Shown here one piece after another: positions 38,089 through 47,816 of a stretch of 64,000 nucleotides of DNA. The position numbers and the translations under genes were made by a program. The notes under the pieces were generated by a model that saw only the letters and a list, made by a program, of their open reading frames with translations, had not been told where the DNA came from and made no database searches. The number at the start of each line of letters is the position of its first letter. Within the stretch, counting starts at the first letter, position 1. Source of the stretch: Colwellia sp. TT2012. Its GTDB lineage: Bacteria > Pseudomonadota > Gammaproteobacteria > Enterobacterales > Alteromonadaceae. The stretch spans positions 620,001 to 684,000 of the forward strand of contig NZ_LJYX01000017.1 in NCBI RefSeq assembly GCF_001440345.1. Direction: 5' to 3'.

Positions 38089-39387
38089 ATGTCAGCCCCA
38101 AAAGTACAGTTATTATTAACCGGTAATGAGTTGATGACCGGCGATATTGTTGACAGTAACTCCGCCATGATGGCACAAACACTAAAAGAAATTGGACTTA
38201 AAATTAACCGCAAGGTCACCGTTGCTGATGATTTGGCACTGCTGGTCAGTGAAATTACTTACATGGCAAGTACTAGTGATCTATTAATAATTAATGGTGG
38301 CTTAGGCCCAACGGTGGATGATTTAACAGCCCAAGCTTTAGCGCTTGCCATCGGGGTAGAGTTAAACCAACACCCACAAGCGCTGAGTCATTTAACCCAC
38401 TGGTGCCTGCAACGCGGGACAGAATTAAATGCCCCTAACCTCAAACAAGCCATATTACCTAAAGGCTGCCAAATAATAGCCAATAGCAGTGGCAGTGCCG
38501 TTGGTTTTTCTGTGCGTTATAAAGATTGTGACATTTACTGTACCCCAGGTGTTCCGCACGAACTAAAAACCATGTTAATAGAGCAAATAGTGCCGATTAT
38601 CGCTAAAAACATACCGAGTGATTTAATCACTGACGTCACTCGTCTACAGGTTTTTGGCTTAGGTGAGTCAAGTTTACAAAAAGCAATTGATGAGCAACTG
38701 CCCAATTGGCCGACAGAAATAGAACTGGGTTTTCGTGCGGGTATGCCCTTACTTGAAATAAAGCTAACCACAAATACCAAGCAAGGTTTGGCATTAAAAT
38801 CACTTTGGCAAAATAAATTAGTCAATGTGCTTGGCGATCATTTAATCGCTGAGGTGCAAGGCAAGCCAAAATCGCTGGCGGAACACCTGCTCAATCAATT
38901 ACAACAGCACAATATAAAAGTCACCACAGCCGAGTCATGTACTGGCGGCCTCATTGCCAGTAAATTAACTGAGATTAGTGGCTCATCGAGCAGCTTTGAG
39001 GCCGGTTTTGTCACTTATAGCAACGAAATGAAAACAGCTATGCTAGATGTTCCCGCAAGTATTTTAGCGCAAGAAGGTGCGGTAAGTGAGGCTGTGGTGA
39101 TCGCCATGGCGCAAGGTGCATTATTAAAATCTAAGGCTGATATTGCCATAGCGGTATCCGGAATTGCCGGACCCAATGGCGGCAGTAAAGATAAACCTGT
39201 GGGTACCGTTTGGTTTGCTTGGGGCCGCCTGGGAGATATCAAAACTCAATGTTTACAATTACCTTATAAAAGACGTCAATTTCAACAATTTGTCGCGGCA
39301 ATAGGGCTAGACTTACTCCGTAGATACCAACAAAATTTAACGACTATACCAAACTATATTACCGAAAGAGCTTTTCCTCCTCAGTAA
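38089..39387 (+). CDS. cinA: CinA family protein (MoCF-like plus NMN deamidase-like domain)
   Basis: A 432-residue two-domain protein. The N-terminal part resembles molybdopterin-binding domains (LTGNELMTGDIVDSNS and INGGLGPTVDDLTAQA). The C-terminal part, from about residue 270, is the CinA domain with TAESCTGGLIASKLTEISGSS and AVSGIAGPNGGSKDKPVGTVW, which in other proteins deamidates nicotinamide mononucleotide to its acid form for NAD recycling. In two-domain CinA the first domain is an ADP-ribose pyrophosphatase. It is a single gene here, not linked to recA, so a role in competence is not supported by context. Confidence 0.92.
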   Translation: MSAPKVQLLLTGNELMTGDIVDSNSAMMAQTLKEIGLKINRKVTVADDLALLVSEITYMASTSDLLIINGGLGPTVDDLTAQALALAIGVELNQHPQALSHLTHWCLQRGTELNAPNLKQAILPKGCQIIANSSGSAVGFSVRYKDCDIYCTPGVPHELKTMLIEQIVPIIAKNIPSDLITDVTRLQVFGLGESSLQKAIDEQLPNWPTEIELGFRAGMPLLEIKLTTNTKQGLALKSLWQNKLVNVLGDHLIAEVQGKPKSLAEHLLNQLQQHNIKVTTAESCTGGLIASKLTEISGSSSSFEAGFVTYSNEMKTAMLDVPASILAQEGAVSEAVVIAMAQGALLKSKADIAIAVSGIAGPNGGSKDKPVGTVWFAWGRLGDIKTQCLQLPYKRRQFQQFVAAIGLDLLRRYQQNLTTIPNYITERAFPPQ

Positions 39388-39543
39388 AGGGCAATAATGA
39401 TAGACAAAACCTTAACAAGATATAAACTAGAATCAATATAACCAGCGGATAAATCATCGCTTAATCATTGCTTAGTCTAGTAAAAATTTATATATTAAGA
39501 CAAAGTGTAAAAAGAAATAACACATGAATATCAGGAGCCTATT

Positions 39544-39870
39544 GTGATAGAGAAAAATTTTATAACCAGTGGCCGAAATACCATTATTCACAAGATAAAG
39601 AAGTTCGACTTACTTATTATTAATGGTGAGAAGTTGGTTGTCATTATTAGCCATCGTGGCATTGGTATTTATAAGGGTGAAGTACCCGCGAAACGCTCTA
39701 TTGCTAAAAAAGCATATCAAGACATTGTTAATATTTCATCTACGGAAATTTTTGGTGAAGAGAAAACACTCTTATTCATCCAAGCTCTTGATGGTGTAGA
39801 GTATAAAATTGATTACTCTAAAGAAGGTACCACTAGCTTTATTAAAATTCATCAAAACCATTACATATAA
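39544..39870 (+). CDS. hypothetical 108-residue protein
   Basis: A small protein with a beta-rich pattern (FDLLIINGEKLVVIISHRGIGIYKG), no signal peptide and no cysteine. The GTG at 39544 is preceded by AGGAG with suitable spacing. It lies 115 bases upstream of the FapA-family gene in the same direction, which suggests a shared role. I do not recognise the family. Confidence 0.6.
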   Translation: MIEKNFITSGRNTIIHKIKKFDLLIINGEKLVVIISHRGIGIYKGEVPAKRSIAKKAYQDIVNISSTEIFGEEKTLLFIQALDGVEYKIDYSKEGTTSFIKIHQNHYI

Positions 39871-39985
39871 GTTAAGTCTACATCAAGCCAACTTACGAGT
39901 AGACATAACATAATAATTATAAAATAACAACAGCATCTATCCGTTATTTGGCTCAGCAGTGTTTAACGGTTAGGGGAGCACAGTA

Positions 39986-41674
39986 ATGACCAAAGCCAGT
40001 TTAATTTGCAATGACAAGAATAATATCGATTTAGTGTTAGAGCCAATTAAAGGGGGTGACACGATTTCCACCTCAACTATCAATGAGCTAATAGAGGCAT
40101 CAGAGTATAAAAAGCTTCGCATCAACAATGGTAATGTGAAAAATGCCATTGCTGAGTTAAATGATGTGCTCAAACCATTGCAAGATAAAAATACTGGTAG
40201 AACTATACGCTATGAAGTGCTTGAGCGCGTTGACGCGAAAATTAATATAACCATAGAAGCGGATGAAATGGGTGCTAGTGCAGAAATCACCAGCGCTCAA
40301 GGCGGTAAACATCTAACGGCAAAAGCCATATTAACTGCGGCACAAGCCGCTGGGGTAAAAAAAGGTTTTAGTAAAGATCATTTAATCCAACTGGCACAAC
40401 TTGCCGCCAAAGAAGCGCCTAACAATCAAGTTGAGTTGCAAATTGCCACAGGAAAAATAGCAATTAATGGTAAAGATGCCATTATAAAACCCTTGGTTGA
40501 AAGTTCACAAACACGCATTCTCAAACCTAAAAAACGCGAAGATGGTAGCGTAGACATGCGAGACCTTGGCGATATCATCTGTGTAAAGGTTGGTGATCCT
40601 CTGGCCAAAAAGGTCCCCTTAACCAAGGGTGAACAAGGTTACACGGTAACGGCTACGCCTTTATCCGCAGAGCCAGGTAATGATATCGAACTCGTTGCTG
40701 GGCAAGGTACCAATATAAGCTCACAAAATACTAATCTTTTAGTTTCAGAGAAAGTTGGCCTGCCTAAACTCATTAACAACGGTATGGAAGTTGATGAGGT
40801 ATATAAAATTAAAAATGTCACCGTGGCTACCGGTAATATCAATTTTACTGGCAGTGTTATTATTGATGGCGATATTACCGAAGGCATGAAAGTTACCGCT
40901 TCTGGCGATATTACCGTTGGTGGTTTTGTTGAGTCGGCAACTTTAGAAGCCGGTGGTGATATTACCATTACTGGTGGTATTATTGGCCGAAAACATGATA
41001 CTGAAAAAACCCAGATTACCGATATCACTATGAGTGTAAATATTCATGCTAAAGGCAGTGTTTATGCCAAGTATGGACAATATGCACAAATCACCTGTGC
41101 TCAAGACGTACGTATTGAAAACCAGTTACTACACAGTATTTTGGATATTAATGGTCGCCTATGGATAGGTAAAGAGGGTAAAGCTGATGGTAAACTCATC
41201 GGCGGCTATACCAAAGCAGGCTCTTCAGTTAATGCCGGCATAATTGGTGCTACTGCGGGTAGTAATACCGTAGTTAATTTTGAGCATAAAATCCTAAAAT
41301 TTAAAAATGATATTCAGCAAGTAGATGAGTTACTCAAAATAGAGTCGGATAAAACCAATGAATTAAAAGCGACGATAAATAAATTAAAGAAACTACCTAA
41401 AGATAAAGCAAAACCAGAGTTAATAGCCAAAATAGTGCCAACCTACCAATATCATGCCAATAAAATGGGTGAAAAACTTAATGAAAAAAGCAGCCTTGAA
41501 AACAGCCTACAAGAGTACATGGCTAGTGTTTATCTTGAAGCAACCGAAAAACTTTATCATGGCGTTGAGCTAATTATCGGTGACTTTAATGAGAAAACAC
41601 GCCGAGAGTATGGTCCAAGTAAAATGATTTATCATGAGAGAAAGATACTTATTGACCCTATAGTGAATACCTAA
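39986..41674 (+). CDS. FapA (DUF342) family protein
   Basis: A 562-residue cytoplasmic protein of the FapA/DUF342 type. The N-terminal third contains KKVPLTKGEQGYTVTATPL. The centre is a run of short beta-helix rungs (TGSVIIDGDITEGMKV, ASGDITVGGFVE, AGGDITITGGIIG) typical of the family, followed by a predicted coiled coil (about residues 440-500, Lys/Glu/Leu-rich) and the ending ERKILIDPI. Vibrio FapA is linked to polar localisation and flagellar assembly, but no flagellar genes are near here. It ends 5 bases before the DUF2884 gene, so both are probably one operon. Confidence 0.88.
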   Translation: MTKASLICNDKNNIDLVLEPIKGGDTISTSTINELIEASEYKKLRINNGNVKNAIAELNDVLKPLQDKNTGRTIRYEVLERVDAKINITIEADEMGASAEITSAQGGKHLTAKAILTAAQAAGVKKGFSKDHLIQLAQLAAKEAPNNQVELQIATGKIAINGKDAIIKPLVESSQTRILKPKKREDGSVDMRDLGDIICVKVGDPLAKKVPLTKGEQGYTVTATPLSAEPGNDIELVAGQGTNISSQNTNLLVSEKVGLPKLINNGMEVDEVYKIKNVTVATGNINFTGSVIIDGDITEGMKVTASGDITVGGFVESATLEAGGDITITGGIIGRKHDTEKTQITDITMSVNIHAKGSVYAKYGQYAQITCAQDVRIENQLLHSILDINGRLWIGKEGKADGKLIGGYTKAGSSVNAGIIGATAGSNTVVNFEHKILKFKNDIQQVDELLKIESDKTNELKATINKLKKLPKDKAKPELIAKIVPTYQYHANKMGEKLNEKSSLENSLQEYMASVYLEATEKLYHGVELIIGDFNEKTRREYGPSKMIYHERKILIDPIVNT

Positions 41675-41679
41675 CAGTT

Positions 41680-42480
41680 ATGGTAAACACCTCAACGCTA
41701 AAATATTGTACGCTGCTCTTTTTCACCTTACCCTTAAGCCAGCAGGTCTATGCCCAGCAATGCTCCATTCATCTTAATTATGGGATTATTATTGCCCCTA
41801 AACATATCCGCATCGTCGATCAAGGTAAAACCCAAGTACAAATTAACAATAGCGAGCAACTTTTTATTAAAGGTAGGGAAGTTTCCTTATCTATAGAGCA
41901 GCAACAACTGTTAAATAGCTTCAGTAGCGGGATCCGCCAACAAGTCCCGGAAATAATCGCTATGGCTATTGAAGGCGTAGATATTGCGTTAAAAGCAATC
42001 AATGAAATGATTGCTGGCTTAACGGGGGAAAACAGCGCTGCACAACAAAAAGTACAAGCCAAATTTGATGAGATAAAATGGCGCATACGTGCACGTTTTA
42101 ATCAAAGTGCCAATAACTATTATATCGCGCCACAAGACTTAAATGATGTTGATGAAATGTTAACCGGTGAATTTGAACAAGAGATAGAAGCGATAATTTC
42201 AACCTCTATCGGTTCAATATTAGCCGCAGTGGGTCAGTCAATATTAGTTGACCGTGATAGCAACGAATACGTTGCTGAAACACGAATAACCACCTTTGCT
42301 AAGCGATTAACAAACATTAGTACCAGCTTGGATAACGATGTGACTAAACGTAGTCAAGCACTTGATAAAAAAACGGCTATTTTTTGTCAAAAACTGAGTC
42401 GATTAGATGAAATTGAAACTCAGCTTCACCAAGCCATACCCGTATTAAAAGCATATAACCTTATCGATATATCTAACTAA
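41680..42480 (+). CDS. DUF2884 (YggN) family periplasmic protein
   Basis: A 266-residue secreted protein. The signal peptide spans about residues 1-25 (LLFFTLPLSQQVYAQ, cleavage after YAQ or VYA). The mature start CSIHLNYGIIIAPKHIRIVDQGK matches the YggN/DUF2884 pattern, and the remainder is helical with many Gln and Glu. The family function is unknown. Five bases separate it from the FapA-family gene; the pairing of a cytoplasmic FapA protein with a periplasmic one is noteworthy. Confidence 0.8.
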   Translation: MVNTSTLKYCTLLFFTLPLSQQVYAQQCSIHLNYGIIIAPKHIRIVDQGKTQVQINNSEQLFIKGREVSLSIEQQQLLNSFSSGIRQQVPEIIAMAIEGVDIALKAINEMIAGLTGENSAAQQKVQAKFDEIKWRIRARFNQSANNYYIAPQDLNDVDEMLTGEFEQEIEAIISTSIGSILAAVGQSILVDRDSNEYVAETRITTFAKRLTNISTSLDNDVTKRSQALDKKTAIFCQKLSRLDEIETQLHQAIPVLKAYNLIDISN

Positions 42481-42482
42481 GC

Positions 42483-42555
42483 TGAACTCTGGATAATGAC
42501 TGAATAATACTCAAGTAAAATCAACGAGTTACGCTTAATTAAAAATCAACAAGCA
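42483..42555. repeat. partial copy of the 33.7-kb repeat element
   Basis: CTGAACTCTGGATAATGA begins directly after the DUF2884 stop and is identical to the left end of the 33.7-kb element. Similarity continues in patches for about 60 bases (AAGTAAAA, then CAAC and GTTACG-like blocks). No matching right end is present nearby, so this is a truncated copy. Confidence 0.6.
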
Positions 42556-42590
42556 AGTAGGGTTATTATATAGCCCTCCCCTCAAAAAAG

Positions 42591-42626
42591 AAAAAAACCC
42601 AAGACACTCCTTAGAGTATATTGGGC
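42591..42626 (-). terminator. terminator of etfD
   Basis: On the reverse strand, CCCAATATACTC and GAGTGTCTTGGG form an imperfect stem followed by seven T and further T-rich sequence. It lies 85 bases beyond the etfD stop. Confidence 0.6.
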
Positions 42627-42710
42627 CTTGCAACAAAAACAACCTAATAGCTGTATATAATAGCAATTTAACTCTGTTGCTGAGTCGCAACAAACTTAAT
42701 GGCTATGGTA

Positions 42711-44372
42711 TTACATATTCGGGTAGTTTGGCCCACCAGTGCCTTCCGGCGTTACCCAAGTAATATTCTGACTTGGGTCTTTAATATCGCACGTTTTACA
42801 GTGAATACAATTTTGCGCATTAATAATAAACTTATCACCTTGCTCAGTTTTTTCAACTTCATACACTCCGGCAGGACAATATAGCTGTGCGGGTTCATTA
42901 TATTTCAATAAATTAACACTAATAGGAATGTCAGCATCTTTGAGTTTTAAATGACAAGGCTGCTCTTCTTCATGATTGGTATTAGATAAAAATACCGAAG
43001 ACAGTTTATCAAAACTTAATTTATTATCTGGTTTTGCATACTTAATCACTGGAACATCAGCCGCAAGCTTCAGTTGGGCATGATCTAGGCTATCATCTTT
43101 AAAATTAAACGGTAATTTACCGGAGAAAAAATTCTGATCTAAAGTGTTATAAGCGCCACCTAATAAAGTACCAAACTTGTGCATCGCTGGACCAAAATTA
43201 CGGGTGTTGTATAGTTCTTCATATAACCAAGAGTCTTTATAGAGTTGGCTGAAGTGCGTTAAATCCTGCTTACCTGCTTCGGCAATACCTTCATCATTAA
43301 TCAATACTTGGGCAATGGCTTCAGCCGCTAACATGCCTGATTTCATTGCGGTATGATTACCTTTAATTTTAGCAAAATTAATGGTACCGGCGTCACAGCC
43401 CACCAATAATCCACCCGGCATGGTCATTTTAGGTAATGAATTAAAACCACCTTTCGCCATAGCTCGTGCACCATAGGAAACGCGTTTACCCCCTTCAAGG
43501 TATTGACTAATTTTAGGGTGATGTTTATAACGCTGAAACTCATCAAAAGGGCTTAGATGTGGGTTGCTGTAATTTAAATCAACAATTAAACCAACAAATA
43601 CCTGATTATTTTCTGCATGATAAAGGTAACCACCACCGGTAGTTCCTTTATCTAACGGCCAACCAGCAGTGTGTACCACTAGACCTTCTTGATGTTTTTC
43701 TGGCGCTATGTCCCAAATTTCTTTAAAACCTAAACCGTAATGTTGTGGCGAGCTGTTTTCATCAAGGTTAAATTTTTCAATTAACTCTTTACCTAAGTGA
43801 CCGCGACAGCCCTCAGCAAAAACCGTGTACTTAGCGCGTAATTCCATACCTGGCATAAAGGAGTCTTTTTCTTTGCCCTCGGCATCTAGCCCCATATCAC
43901 CGGTGATAACACCACCAACACTACCATCATCATTATATATGATACTTTGCGCTGGGAAACCGGGGAAAATTTCAACACCTAGTTGCTCTGCTTGCTCAGC
44001 TAACCAGCGACAAACATTACCCATGCTAACAATATAGTTGCCGTCATTATGCATAGTTTTGGGTACGGCAAAGTTAGGTAACTTGATAGCTGAATTTTCA
44101 TTCGTTAATAGATAAATATCATCAGCAGTTACTTTGGTGGTTAATGGTGCATTTCTTTGTTGCCAATCAGGAAATAATTCATTTAAAGATCTTGGTTCAA
44201 AAACAGCGCCGGAAAGAATATGCGCGCCCACTTCTGAGCCTTTTTCAACCACACAAACCATTAACTCTTGCTGCTTATCTTGTGCTAGTTGCATTAAGCG
44301 ACAAGCCGTTGATAAACCTGCAGGGCCAGCACCAACAATGACTACGTCAAATTCCATCGATTCGCGTTCCAT
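42711..44372 (-). CDS. etfD: electron transfer flavoprotein-ubiquinone oxidoreductase
   Basis: ETF-QO passes electrons from reduced electron transfer flavoprotein to ubiquinone at the membrane, using FAD and a 4Fe-4S cluster. The 553-residue protein has the FAD-binding start DVVIVGAGPAGLSTACRL, the segment EKGSEVGAHILSG, and the C-terminal ferredoxin-like part with CPAGVYEV and NCIHCKTCDIKDPSQNITW, giving the four cluster cysteines. It ends GGPNYPNM, typical of the family. It is divergent from etfBA across 245 bases that contain two PsrA-type palindromes, so all three genes are likely controlled together. Confidence 0.96.
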   Translation of the reverse strand: MERESMEFDVVIVGAGPAGLSTACRLMQLAQDKQQELMVCVVEKGSEVGAHILSGAVFEPRSLNELFPDWQQRNAPLTTKVTADDIYLLTNENSAIKLPNFAVPKTMHNDGNYIVSMGNVCRWLAEQAEQLGVEIFPGFPAQSIIYNDDGSVGGVITGDMGLDAEGKEKDSFMPGMELRAKYTVFAEGCRGHLGKELIEKFNLDENSSPQHYGLGFKEIWDIAPEKHQEGLVVHTAGWPLDKGTTGGGYLYHAENNQVFVGLIVDLNYSNPHLSPFDEFQRYKHHPKISQYLEGGKRVSYGARAMAKGGFNSLPKMTMPGGLLVGCDAGTINFAKIKGNHTAMKSGMLAAEAIAQVLINDEGIAEAGKQDLTHFSQLYKDSWLYEELYNTRNFGPAMHKFGTLLGGAYNTLDQNFFSGKLPFNFKDDSLDHAQLKLAADVPVIKYAKPDNKLSFDKLSSVFLSNTNHEEEQPCHLKLKDADIPISVNLLKYNEPAQLYCPAGVYEVEKTEQGDKFIINAQNCIHCKTCDIKDPSQNITWVTPEGTGGPNYPNM

Positions 44373-44422
44373 AAGATCTCCCAGTATTATTATATTTAGA
44401 CTGTTAAGTTTTCAGTAAAATT

Positions 44423-44455
44423 CAAACATGCGTTTGATATTCAAACAAGTGTTTG
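44423..44455. promoter_or_regulatory. two PsrA-type operator sites between etfD and etfBA
   Basis: CAAACATGCGTTTG (44423-44436) and CAAACAAGTGTTTG (44442-44455) both match the published PsrA pattern, CAAAC and GTTTG arms with a 4-base centre. They are spaced 19 bases apart, centre to centre. PsrA is a TetR-family repressor released by long-chain acyl-CoA or fatty acids and is known to control etf genes in Pseudomonas and relatives. Assignment to PsrA here is an inference from the motif and context; no psrA gene is in the window. Confidence 0.75.
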
Positions 44456-44617
44456 ATAGTATCTTATAACAGATGTCCAAGCAAGGCACTGTTACAAGCA
44501 CTTATCTAGATTGTATCTTAGTTTAAAAGTTTTCACCAAGATTACGTTGACGTTGACGTAAGCCAGGGGTATCTTTTAACTATTATTGTAAATTAACAAA
44601 CCTTTTCAGAGGCTGCG

Positions 44618-45370
44618 ATGAAAGTATTAGTTCCGATTAAACGTGTTATTGACTATAACGTCAAAGTTCGAGTAAAACCCGATCATTCCAATGTAGATCT
44701 TGCCAATACAAAAATGGCGATCAACCCTTTTTGTGAAATTGCCATTGAAGAAGCGGTACGTTTAAAAGAAGCGGGTATCGCAACAGAGGTAATTGCAATT
44801 TCTATCGGTGATAAGTCTTGCCAAGAACAATTGCGTACCGCATTAGCCTTAGGTGCCGATCGCGCTATTCAAATTGAAACGAATGAAAACCTAGATGCAT
44901 TGAACATTGCTAAATTATTGCAAAAAGTGGTTGAAGAAGAGCAACCGCAACTTGTTATTTTAGGTAAACAGTCCATTGATAGTGACAACAATCAAACTGG
45001 CCAGATGCTAGCGGCACTTACAGGTATGCCACAAGGTACCTTTGCCTCAGAAGTGAAGTTTATTGACGATAAAGTCAATGTTACCCGTGAGGTTGATGGC
45101 GGTTTACAAACTGTTGCGCTTAACTTGCCCGCTATTGTAACCACAGATTTACGCTTAAACGAACCTCGCTACGCTTCATTACCTAATATTATGAAAGCTA
45201 AGCGTAAGCCATTAGTAGTAAGACCAGCGGCAGATTTTGGCATTGATTTAAGCCCACGTACTAAATTATTAAAAGTTACTCCGCCAGCAGAGCGCAAAGC
45301 CGGTGTTATGGTAAAAAGTATTGATGAATTAATTGATAAATTAAGAAATGAAGCCAAGGTGATCTCATGA
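44618..45370 (+). CDS. etfB: electron transfer flavoprotein beta subunit
   Basis: EtfB binds AMP and, with EtfA, accepts electrons from acyl-CoA and other dehydrogenases. The 250-residue protein starts [21 protein letters not shown]. It has [34 protein letters not shown] and the recognition-loop region [27 protein letters not shown]. It overlaps etfA by four bases (ATGA), so the two are translationally coupled. Confidence 0.96.
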   Translation: MKVLVPIKRVIDYNVKVRVKPDHSNVDLANTKMAINPFCEIAIEEAVRLKEAGIATEVIAISIGDKSCQEQLRTALALGADRAIQIETNENLDALNIAKLLQKVVEEEQPQLVILGKQSIDSDNNQTGQMLAALTGMPQGTFASEVKFIDDKVNVTREVDGGLQTVALNLPAIVTTDLRLNEPRYASLPNIMKAKRKPLVVRPAADFGIDLSPRTKLLKVTPPAERKAGVMVKSIDELIDKLRNEAKVIS

Positions 45371-46293
45371 GTATTTTAGTAATTGTTGAACACGACAACA
45401 GCTCGTTAAAAGCTGAGACCCTAAAAACAGTAGGCGCTGCGCAAAAAATTGGTGGTGATATAACACTACTGGTGGCAGGCTTAAATTGTCAAGATGTTGT
45501 TGATGCGGCAGCAAAAGTCAATGGCGTCAATAAAGTAATAGTCTGTGATAATGTCGTTTATGAACATCAGCTTGCTGAAAATCTTAGTTTATTAGTCACT
45601 GAATTAGCGAGCGATTATGAACACATTCTGGCAACAGCGCTAACTACCGGCAAAAACTTTATGCCTAGAGTTGCCGCGTTATTAGATGTTGCGCAAATTT
45701 CTGATATTATTGACGTTGAAAGTAGTGATACTTTTATTCGCCCTATTTATGCCGGCAACGCGATTGCAACCGTACAAAGTTTAGATAACAAAAAGGTTAT
45801 CACTGTCCGTACTACTGGCTTTGATGCGGTAGCAACCGATGGCAATGCTGAAGTTGTTAAATTAGATACGGTTACTGATGCTGGTATATCAAGCCATGTA
45901 AGTGACGAGTTAACTGTCTCTGAGCGACCTGATCTAGGCGCAGCTACTGTGATAATTTCTGGTGGTCGCGGTATGCAAAATGGCGATAACTTTAAATTAC
46001 TTGAAGGTATTGCCGACAAACTTGGCGCAGCTATTGGCGCATCACGTGCTGCTGTTGATGCTGGCTTTGTGCCAAACGACATGCAAGTTGGTCAAACAGG
46101 TAAAATTGTTGCTCCTGACTTATACATTGCCGTCGGTATCAGTGGTGCTATCCAGCATTTAGCCGGTATGAAAGACTCAAAAGTCATTGTCGCTATCAAT
46201 AAAGATCCCGAAGCGCCAATCTTCCAAGTTGCAGATTACGGTATTGTTGCTGACTTATTTGATGCTTTACCTGAGTTAGAAAGCAAGCTTTAA
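45367..46293 (+). CDS. etfA: electron transfer flavoprotein alpha subunit
   Basis: EtfA holds the FAD of the heterodimer. The 308-residue protein has an N-terminal alpha/beta domain and a C-terminal FAD domain with the motifs [41 protein letters not shown] and [19 protein letters not shown]. The end [19 protein letters not shown] is typical. It is the second gene of etfBA, followed by a terminator. The proximity to etfD reflects the shared electron route to the quinone pool. Confidence 0.96.
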   Translation: MSILVIVEHDNSSLKAETLKTVGAAQKIGGDITLLVAGLNCQDVVDAAAKVNGVNKVIVCDNVVYEHQLAENLSLLVTELASDYEHILATALTTGKNFMPRVAALLDVAQISDIIDVESSDTFIRPIYAGNAIATVQSLDNKKVITVRTTGFDAVATDGNAEVVKLDTVTDAGISSHVSDELTVSERPDLGAATVIISGGRGMQNGDNFKLLEGIADKLGAAIGASRAAVDAGFVPNDMQVGQTGKIVAPDLYIAVGISGAIQHLAGMKDSKVIVAINKDPEAPIFQVADYGIVADLFDALPELESKL

Positions 46294-46356
46294 AATATTC
46301 AGGCAATAATATACCCCTAACAAGCGGTTTTCAGCGTGTTCTAGCCTTGATATAAT

Positions 46357-46391
46357 AAAACCACAGTGACTATTAACGTTGCTGTGGTTTT
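46357..46391 (+). terminator. terminator after etfA
   Basis: AAAACCACAG (46357-46366) pairs perfectly with CTGTGGTTTT (46382-46391), a 10-bp stem with a 15-base loop and a T-rich tail. Confidence 0.85.
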
Positions 46392-46442
46392 ATTTTATCT
46401 GAAATTTGATTAACCAGTTTAGCTAAGAGTATTGAGTGATAT

Positions 46443-46841
46443 ATGAAAAATAATTTGTCTAGTTTAAGTGATTTAGCCGCAGCTTTTGGTAAAGCCCCCA
46501 TTGAGCGTGATAAATTGACACCAGCAAGTGATGACACACTGGTCTATTCAACTGACACTGGCCGCATTAACCAACAGAAGGAAAAAACGGTTACGCCAAG
46601 TGATGGTTTTGCCAAGGTCAGACGTGAAACAAAAGGGCGAAAAGGCAAAGGTGTTGTGGTCATCAGCGGCCTAGGTCTAGACAACAAGGCACTAAAAGAA
46701 TTAGCAAAAAAACTTAAAAAGACCTGCGGCAGTGGTGGCTCAGTCGTTGGCGAAACCATTGAGGTTCAAGGCGATAAGCGTGATGTAATACAGCAGGTGC
46801 TAGAAAAGGCGGGTTTTAACGTTAAGTTTACCGGCGGTTAA
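46443..46841 (+). CDS. yciH: SUI1/eIF1-like translation factor YciH
   Basis: A 132-residue protein with a C-terminal SUI1 domain: KGKGVVVISGLGLD, ELAKKLKKTCGSGGSV and ETIEVQGDKRDVI, the typical eIF1-like pattern. The N-terminal 55 residues are polar and probably flexible. In E. coli YciH takes part in translation-initiation fidelity and stress response. It stands alone, convergent with recR. Confidence 0.92.
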   Translation: MKNNLSSLSDLAAAFGKAPIERDKLTPASDDTLVYSTDTGRINQQKEKTVTPSDGFAKVRRETKGRKGKGVVVISGLGLDNKALKELAKKLKKTCGSGGSVVGETIEVQGDKRDVIQQVLEKAGFNVKFTGG

Positions 46842-46875
46842 GGCTCTACGCTAGCTAGGCTTTATTATTACCGAG

Positions 46876-47481
46876 TTAAATTTCATAAGCTTTTCTGCCG
46901 GCTAAGGCATGCGATAGGGTATTACCATCAACATACTCTAACTCCCCACCCACAGGAACACCGTGGGCAATTCTAGTAATATTAATTTGATATTGCTGGG
47001 CAAGCTCAGCAATATAGTGCGCGGTTGCCTCCCCTTCTACCGTAGGGTTAGTTGCTAAGATAACCTCACTAAACTGACCACTAGCAAATTGTTTAGTTAA
47101 TATATCTAAACCTAAGTCATCTGGCCCTATGCCATCAATAGGGGATAAATGCCCCATCAAGACAAAATATTTACCAAAGAACTCACCGGTTTGCTCTATA
47201 GCAATAACATCACCCGGTGTCTCTACAATACAAAGCTTAGTCGCTAACTGTCGTTTAGGGTTTTGACAAATTTCACAGAGTGGTTCTTCGGTAAAGTTAC
47301 GACACTGTTGGCAATGGCCAATATCTGTCATCGCCTTTGCTAAGGTTTTGGCGAGTTTACTACCGCCACGTCGGTTACGCTCAAGTAACTGGAATGCCAT
47401 GCGTTGTGCTGACTTAGCGCCAACCCCAGGTAAACATTTTAGTGAATCAATTAACTCTTGCACAAGTGGACTAAATTTCAT
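46876..47481 (-). CDS. recR: recombination mediator RecR
   Basis: RecR acts with RecF and RecO to load RecA at single-stranded gaps. The 201-residue protein has the helix-hairpin-helix start [20 protein letters not shown], the zinc site [16 protein letters not shown], and the Toprim domain with [14 protein letters not shown] and [14 protein letters not shown]. The length matches the family. In most gammaproteobacteria it directly follows ybaB; here 3.4 kb on the opposite strand separates them, so it must have its own promoter or rely on read-through. Confidence 0.96.
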   Translation of the reverse strand: MKFSPLVQELIDSLKCLPGVGAKSAQRMAFQLLERNRRGGSKLAKTLAKAMTDIGHCQQCRNFTEEPLCEICQNPKRQLATKLCIVETPGDVIAIEQTGEFFGKYFVLMGHLSPIDGIGPDDLGLDILTKQFASGQFSEVILATNPTVEGEATAHYIAELAQQYQINITRIAHGVPVGGELEYVDGNTLSHALAGRKAYEI

Positions 47482-47816
47482 AGGTAACTGCTTTTATTTT
47501 AAATTTAATGACAGGCTGATAAAAAAATCGCCTTATGAAAAAAAGTAATAGTCAATATCGGCTCTTTTTCAAAACATAAGGCTAATTTTAATAAAACTAA
47601 TGGCTAAATAGTAGTGGCTTATCGAAAATATTTGCTCATCTTTCAGTTAACTGCTGCAGAAGAGAGTCGCAGCTGTCTTAGAGCAGAGGGTAATTCAGTA
47701 AACATCATGTTAAAGTGTGGGGTAAAATAACGATGAGCAGAAAAATCTCACTGCTAGACAAGGTGGCCAATGGATTAATTTTTTATACTTTATAAGTAGT
47801 TAGGTAAAGAATAAGT
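47482..47816. other. spacer upstream of recR with an inverted repeat
   Basis: GCCTTATG (47530-47537) and CATAAGGC (47575-47582) form an inverted repeat enclosing poly-A and poly-T stretches that extend the stem. Nothing else recognisable is present, apart from a short frame beginning at an ATG near 47733 that stops after about 20 codons. Confidence 0.4.
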
